This document shows positions 61,357 to 64,000 of a stretch of 64,000 nt of DNA, piece after piece. The stretch's first letter is position 1. Every line of letters starts with the position of its first letter. The notes beneath the pieces were generated by a model. It searched no databases. It was not told the DNA's origin and saw only the letters and a list, made by a program, of their open reading frames with translations. Made by a program: the position numbers and the translations under genes. Source of the DNA: Fibrobacter succinogenes (lineage in GTDB: Bacteria > Fibrobacterota > Fibrobacteria > Fibrobacterales > Fibrobacteraceae); NCBI GenBank assembly GCA_902762305.1, contig CACWNW010000010.1:1-64000 (forward strand), given 5' to 3'.

Positions 61357-62034
61357 ATGAATAAAAAGAACGGTTTCACCCTCATCGAAATCATGGTGGT
61401 CATCGTCATCATGGGCATTCTTGCTGCAATTGCCGTACCCAAGCTTTTCGGCATGATGGCAAAGGCGAAAGCCTCCGAAATACCCATGGCGGCAGGTTCC
61501 TATATCCACCTGCAAGATGCCTATTTGCACCAAGGGCGCGGCGTAGGCACTTGGGAGGATATCGGCTACAAGTCCCCCGGTAACGGAAAGACCAATTCTT
61601 TTGAATACGGCAACTGCCTCCCAGAAAAGACTTCGAACGAAGAGAATGTCAACAGCTTCATCGGTTGGCATGCAACAAATCTCTCCAGCCTCAACGACTG
61701 CGCCGTACGCAGTTCCTGGGGTATTGTTATCACACCCGACAACCAAAATAGAGCCTATTACAACCAGGTCGTGTCATCAGCGGAATGCGCCATGCTCACC
61801 AACAACTGGGCAATCGGCGATATCAACGGAAGTTCCTGCACTGTGGGAACAACGCAAGTTGCACAGCAAGATTCTGATGGCAACGACTGCGCACCGGGCA
61901 ACGGAAACGGAGCCGGCCTCAAGAACGCATACGGTCAACAGAAAAAATGCAACGATAGCGCCAGCCACCCCGGCAACAGCAACAACGGGAATGGCAACGG
62001 AAACGGGAACGGCAAAAACAAGAACAAGAACTAA
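61357..62034 (+). CDS. Type II/IV pseudopilin-like protein A
   Basis: The 225-residue protein has a class III signal: MNKKNG then FTLIEIMVVIVIMGILAAIA, with mature Phe1 and Glu5. The start ATG 61357 is used, as the longer frame is unsupported. The body has Cys pairs (NCLPEKTSNE, DCAVRSSWGIVITPD, CAMLTNNWAIGD). The C-terminal 60 or so residues are Asn/Gly/Lys-rich (GNSNNGNGNGNGNGKNK). It lies directly upstream of a second pseudopilin with the same layout. Type IV pilus or type II secretion assembly is implied. Confidence 0.88.
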   Translation: MNKKNGFTLIEIMVVIVIMGILAAIAVPKLFGMMAKAKASEIPMAAGSYIHLQDAYLHQGRGVGTWEDIGYKSPGNGKTNSFEYGNCLPEKTSNEENVNSFIGWHATNLSSLNDCAVRSSWGIVITPDNQNRAYYNQVVSSAECAMLTNNWAIGDINGSSCTVGTTQVAQQDSDGNDCAPGNGNGAGLKNAYGQQKKCNDSASHPGNSNNGNGNGNGNGKNKNKN

Positions 62035-62182
62035 TAGCCGTTAAAGCCAAAACAAGACCTTATTCCAACTTGGAGTAAGGCAAAACGGAATATTTTTTCC
62101 GGTCCCCCAGACCCCTTCCCCCCTCAAACATTATATTTTTCTTACAGCCCGCTTTCCGACGGTTTCGGGAAGGAGTTTTCTT

Positions 62183-63433
62183 ATGCTGAAAAAGAACGGT
62201 TTTACACTCATCGAAATAATGGTCGTCATCGTCATCTTGGGCGTACTCGCGGCGGTAGGCGTGCCCAAAATGTTCGGCGTCATCGCGAAGGCCAAGGCAT
62301 CGGAAGTTCCCGTCGCCGCAGGCACCTACATAAGCCTGCAGAACACCTACCTGCACGAAAACAACGGCGTAGGCAGCTGGCAGAATATCGGCTACGGAGC
62401 GCCCGACGGAGGCAAGACCGAATATTTCGAATACAAGGGCTGCATCCAGGGGACAATTCCCTTCTCGGTTGCCGAGCCCGGAATGCCGGGGTGGATCGCG
62501 AGCAACATCACGAGGCTCAATTCCTGCAAAAGCGGAAGCACATGGGCAGTCATCATCGACCCCGCGGGCGAACACGCGATCAGTTACCAGCAGCTCGTTT
62601 CCTCAGAAGACTGCGCCATGCTGACGCACAACTGGGATGTCGGAAGCATAACCGAAGGAATGTGCGAAGCCACGGCCGAACTGCATAAGGCAACCCCCAA
62701 GCCCCCAGAAGACGACCCCGAAGAAGAGGAAGATGACGACAGCTCAGAGCCGGAACCGGGAAGTTCCCCGACCGGGCCCGCCAGCAGTTCCAGCGCCAAG
62801 TCATCGCAGAGCCAGGGCGACTGCGAAGCGCTCTCCAAGGCCATCAAGAACGAGAACGGGAACAAATTCGGCTGGGTATGCGTCTCGGAATGCGGAACGT
62901 TCGCTCCTCCGGGAAAAGCCCGTAACAGCGGGTTTACCGGCAATTACCAAAAAAAGAAGAATTCGTCAACTTGCGAGAAAACGACTCCCGACAATGGTTC
63001 CGGAGAAAGCGGCCAAGACAACAGCAATAACGGCAATTCCTCGGCAGCCCCCCAGAGTTCCGCCTCGAACAGCGGAAGTGCAGCCAATACCGTCGAAAGC
63101 AGCAACAGCGCAAGCGGCGGCAGCGGCAATGGCGGGAACGGCGGCGGCACCGAAGGAAACGGTGGCGGGAACGGTTCGCCCAGCGGGACAAGCAACGCGC
63201 AGCAAAATTACAGCACCACGCAAGTGAACGGGACAAGTTCGAGCACGGCACCGACCATAACGGACCAAAGCGGCAATCCCATTTCTGCAGAGGATTACGA
63301 AAATATTCCCGACGAAGTCTGCACCACGAAGATTACCGGAAAAGGGTGCCAGCACAACAGCACCATTCCCAAATCCGAATGCGAAATATACAACACAAGT
63401 ACCAAGATCTGCACAAAGAAGAAATCTTCTTAA
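62183..63433 (+). CDS. Type II/IV pseudopilin-like protein B with long Ser/Gly/Asn tail
   Basis: The 416-residue protein starts MLKKNG with the cleavage before FTLIEIMVVIVILGVLAAVG. Residues about 30-165 match protein A (IAKAKASEVPVAAGTYISLQ, SSEDCAMLTHNWDVGS). A C-terminal extension of about 240 residues follows: an acidic stretch, a Ser/Gly/Asn-rich repeat (GGSGNGGNGGGTEGNGGG), and a terminal Cys-rich part (CTTKITGKGCQHNSTIPKSE). The extension likely projects from the fibre. AAGGAG precedes ATG 62183. Confidence 0.88.
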   Translation: MLKKNGFTLIEIMVVIVILGVLAAVGVPKMFGVIAKAKASEVPVAAGTYISLQNTYLHENNGVGSWQNIGYGAPDGGKTEYFEYKGCIQGTIPFSVAEPGMPGWIASNITRLNSCKSGSTWAVIIDPAGEHAISYQQLVSSEDCAMLTHNWDVGSITEGMCEATAELHKATPKPPEDDPEEEEDDDSSEPEPGSSPTGPASSSSAKSSQSQGDCEALSKAIKNENGNKFGWVCVSECGTFAPPGKARNSGFTGNYQKKKNSSTCEKTTPDNGSGESGQDNSNNGNSSAAPQSSASNSGSAANTVESSNSASGGSGNGGNGGGTEGNGGGNGSPSGTSNAQQNYSTTQVNGTSSSTAPTITDQSGNPISAEDYENIPDEVCTTKITGKGCQHNSTIPKSECEIYNTSTKICTKKKSS

Positions 63434-63471
63434 GACAAATCTTCCTGTAACAAGCGCCAGGCCGGATTCCG

Positions 63472-64000
63472 CTAAAGCAGTTCTTCCGCGTTCGAACTCG
63501 ACAGCACGCGGTTGTATATGATGCGCTTGCCCTTCGTGCCGTCGGTAGCGCACACATGTTCAAAAGGCGGCTTGAGCATCGAGGCCACGAGATGAGCCGC
63601 GACGGATTCCGCAAACACCGGGCGGATTCTCGCAGGCAGTATCGCCAGATGCCTGCCGAAAATCTTCTGCATAAGTTCTTCGCCGAATCGCTTGTCCTTG
63701 TGCTTGCCGAGCAGTAACGACGGCCGCACGAGCGTGAGCGCCTCGAAGTTCATCATCGTGAGGCCTTCCTCAAGCATTCCCTTCAGGCGGTTGTAGAAGA
63801 ACGGCGAATGCGTATTCGCGCCCTGCGCACTCACGCACAAGAAATGCCTCACGCCCGCCTTCTTCGCGACAGCCGCAAGCGATAGCGGGAGCCTCACATC
63901 GATTTTTTCCTGCGCGGGCTTGCTACCCGCCTGCTTGATGGTCGTGCCGAGGCAGCATATCGCAGCATCAAGGCCCGCAAACTTCTCGCGCAATGTATCC
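63472..64000 (-). CDS. NAD(P)-binding epimerase/NmrA-like protein (5' end outside window)
   Basis: The frame is open to the window edge, so the N-terminal Rossmann start lies beyond base 64000. Visible are DAAICCLGTTIKQAGS, then AGVRHFLCVSAQGANTHSPF and NRLKGMLEEGLTMMNFEALT, and VRPSLLLGKHKDKRFGEELM, a layout found in atypical short-chain reductases such as TIP30/YbjT-like proteins. Substrate unknown. It is convergent with the pilin operon. Confidence 0.75.
   Translation of the reverse strand, partial: DTLREKFAGLDAAICCLGTTIKQAGSKPAQEKIDVRLPLSLAAVAKKAGVRHFLCVSAQGANTHSPFFYNRLKGMLEEGLTMMNFEALTLVRPSLLLGKHKDKRFGEELMQKIFGRHLAILPARIRPVFAESVAAHLVASMLKPPFEHVCATDGTKGKRIIYNRVLSSSNAEELL

Overview
The window looks like a chromosomal segment of a Fibrobacter-type bacterium (Fibrobacterota). 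Evidence: four members of the Fibrobacter-expanded TIGR02147/DUF4423 family, a secreted GH5 cellulase and a polysaccharide deacetylase with Ser-rich linkers and type IX-like C-terminal domains, long Ser/Gly-rich pilin-like proteins, and many lipoproteins. Most genes are GC-rich. Two lower-GC stretches (about 9.1-14.1 kb and 20.3-23.2 kb) stand out and carry restriction-modification genes, an IS remnant and orphan ORFs. The organism assignment is an inference from protein families.

Layout. 0-9 kb: 3' end of uvrB, a GH5 endoglucanase, a TIGR02147/lipoprotein operon, and malic enzyme maeB. 9-15.3 kb: an accessory island with a promoter/terminator leader and small ORF, a LlaJI-like restriction-modification operon (C5 methyltransferase, McrB-like AAA protein, LlaJI-type nuclease), a repeat-rich noncoding stretch, and an ORF6N gene bounded by direct repeats. 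15.5-20.3 kb: an AGCS symporter, a small membrane protein, an adenosylhomocysteinase-like protein and a polysaccharide deacetylase. 20.4-23.2 kb: a decayed IS3-family element, a gene fragment, a propeller-like lipoprotein and a possible structured RNA. 23.2-28.4 kb: two more TIGR02147/lipoprotein operons and dispersed repeats. 28.4-34.1 kb: a phosphate locus with two Na/Pi cotransporters around a PhoB/PhoR-like two-component pair, with TTTACA-N5-TTTACA boxes. 34.2-39.8 kb: a large GLUG-repeat surface protein, ispF, and two tandem zinc-ribbon membrane proteins. 39.8-54.3 kb: a complex I operon nuoBCDEFGHIJKLMN without nuoA. 54.4-57.2 kb: an M6 metalloprotease and a TonB-C-like protein. 57.2-64 kb: a fourth TIGR02147/lipoprotein operon, a ferredoxin/geranylgeranyl-reductase-like pair, two pseudopilins, and a partial NAD(P)-binding protein.

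The most system-like signal is the repeated two-gene unit of a TIGR02147 putative regulator followed, within -11 to +7 nt, by a lipoprotein. It occurs four times on both strands. The four lipoproteins have unrelated bodies but share a short Gly-x-x-[Ser/Thr]-Glu motif just after the lipidated Cys. Other notable points are a fibronectin-like tail on NuoE, an acidic tail on NuoM, a membrane insertion in NuoH, repeat-derived peptide in UvrB, and phased Pho-box-like repeats at the phosphate locus.
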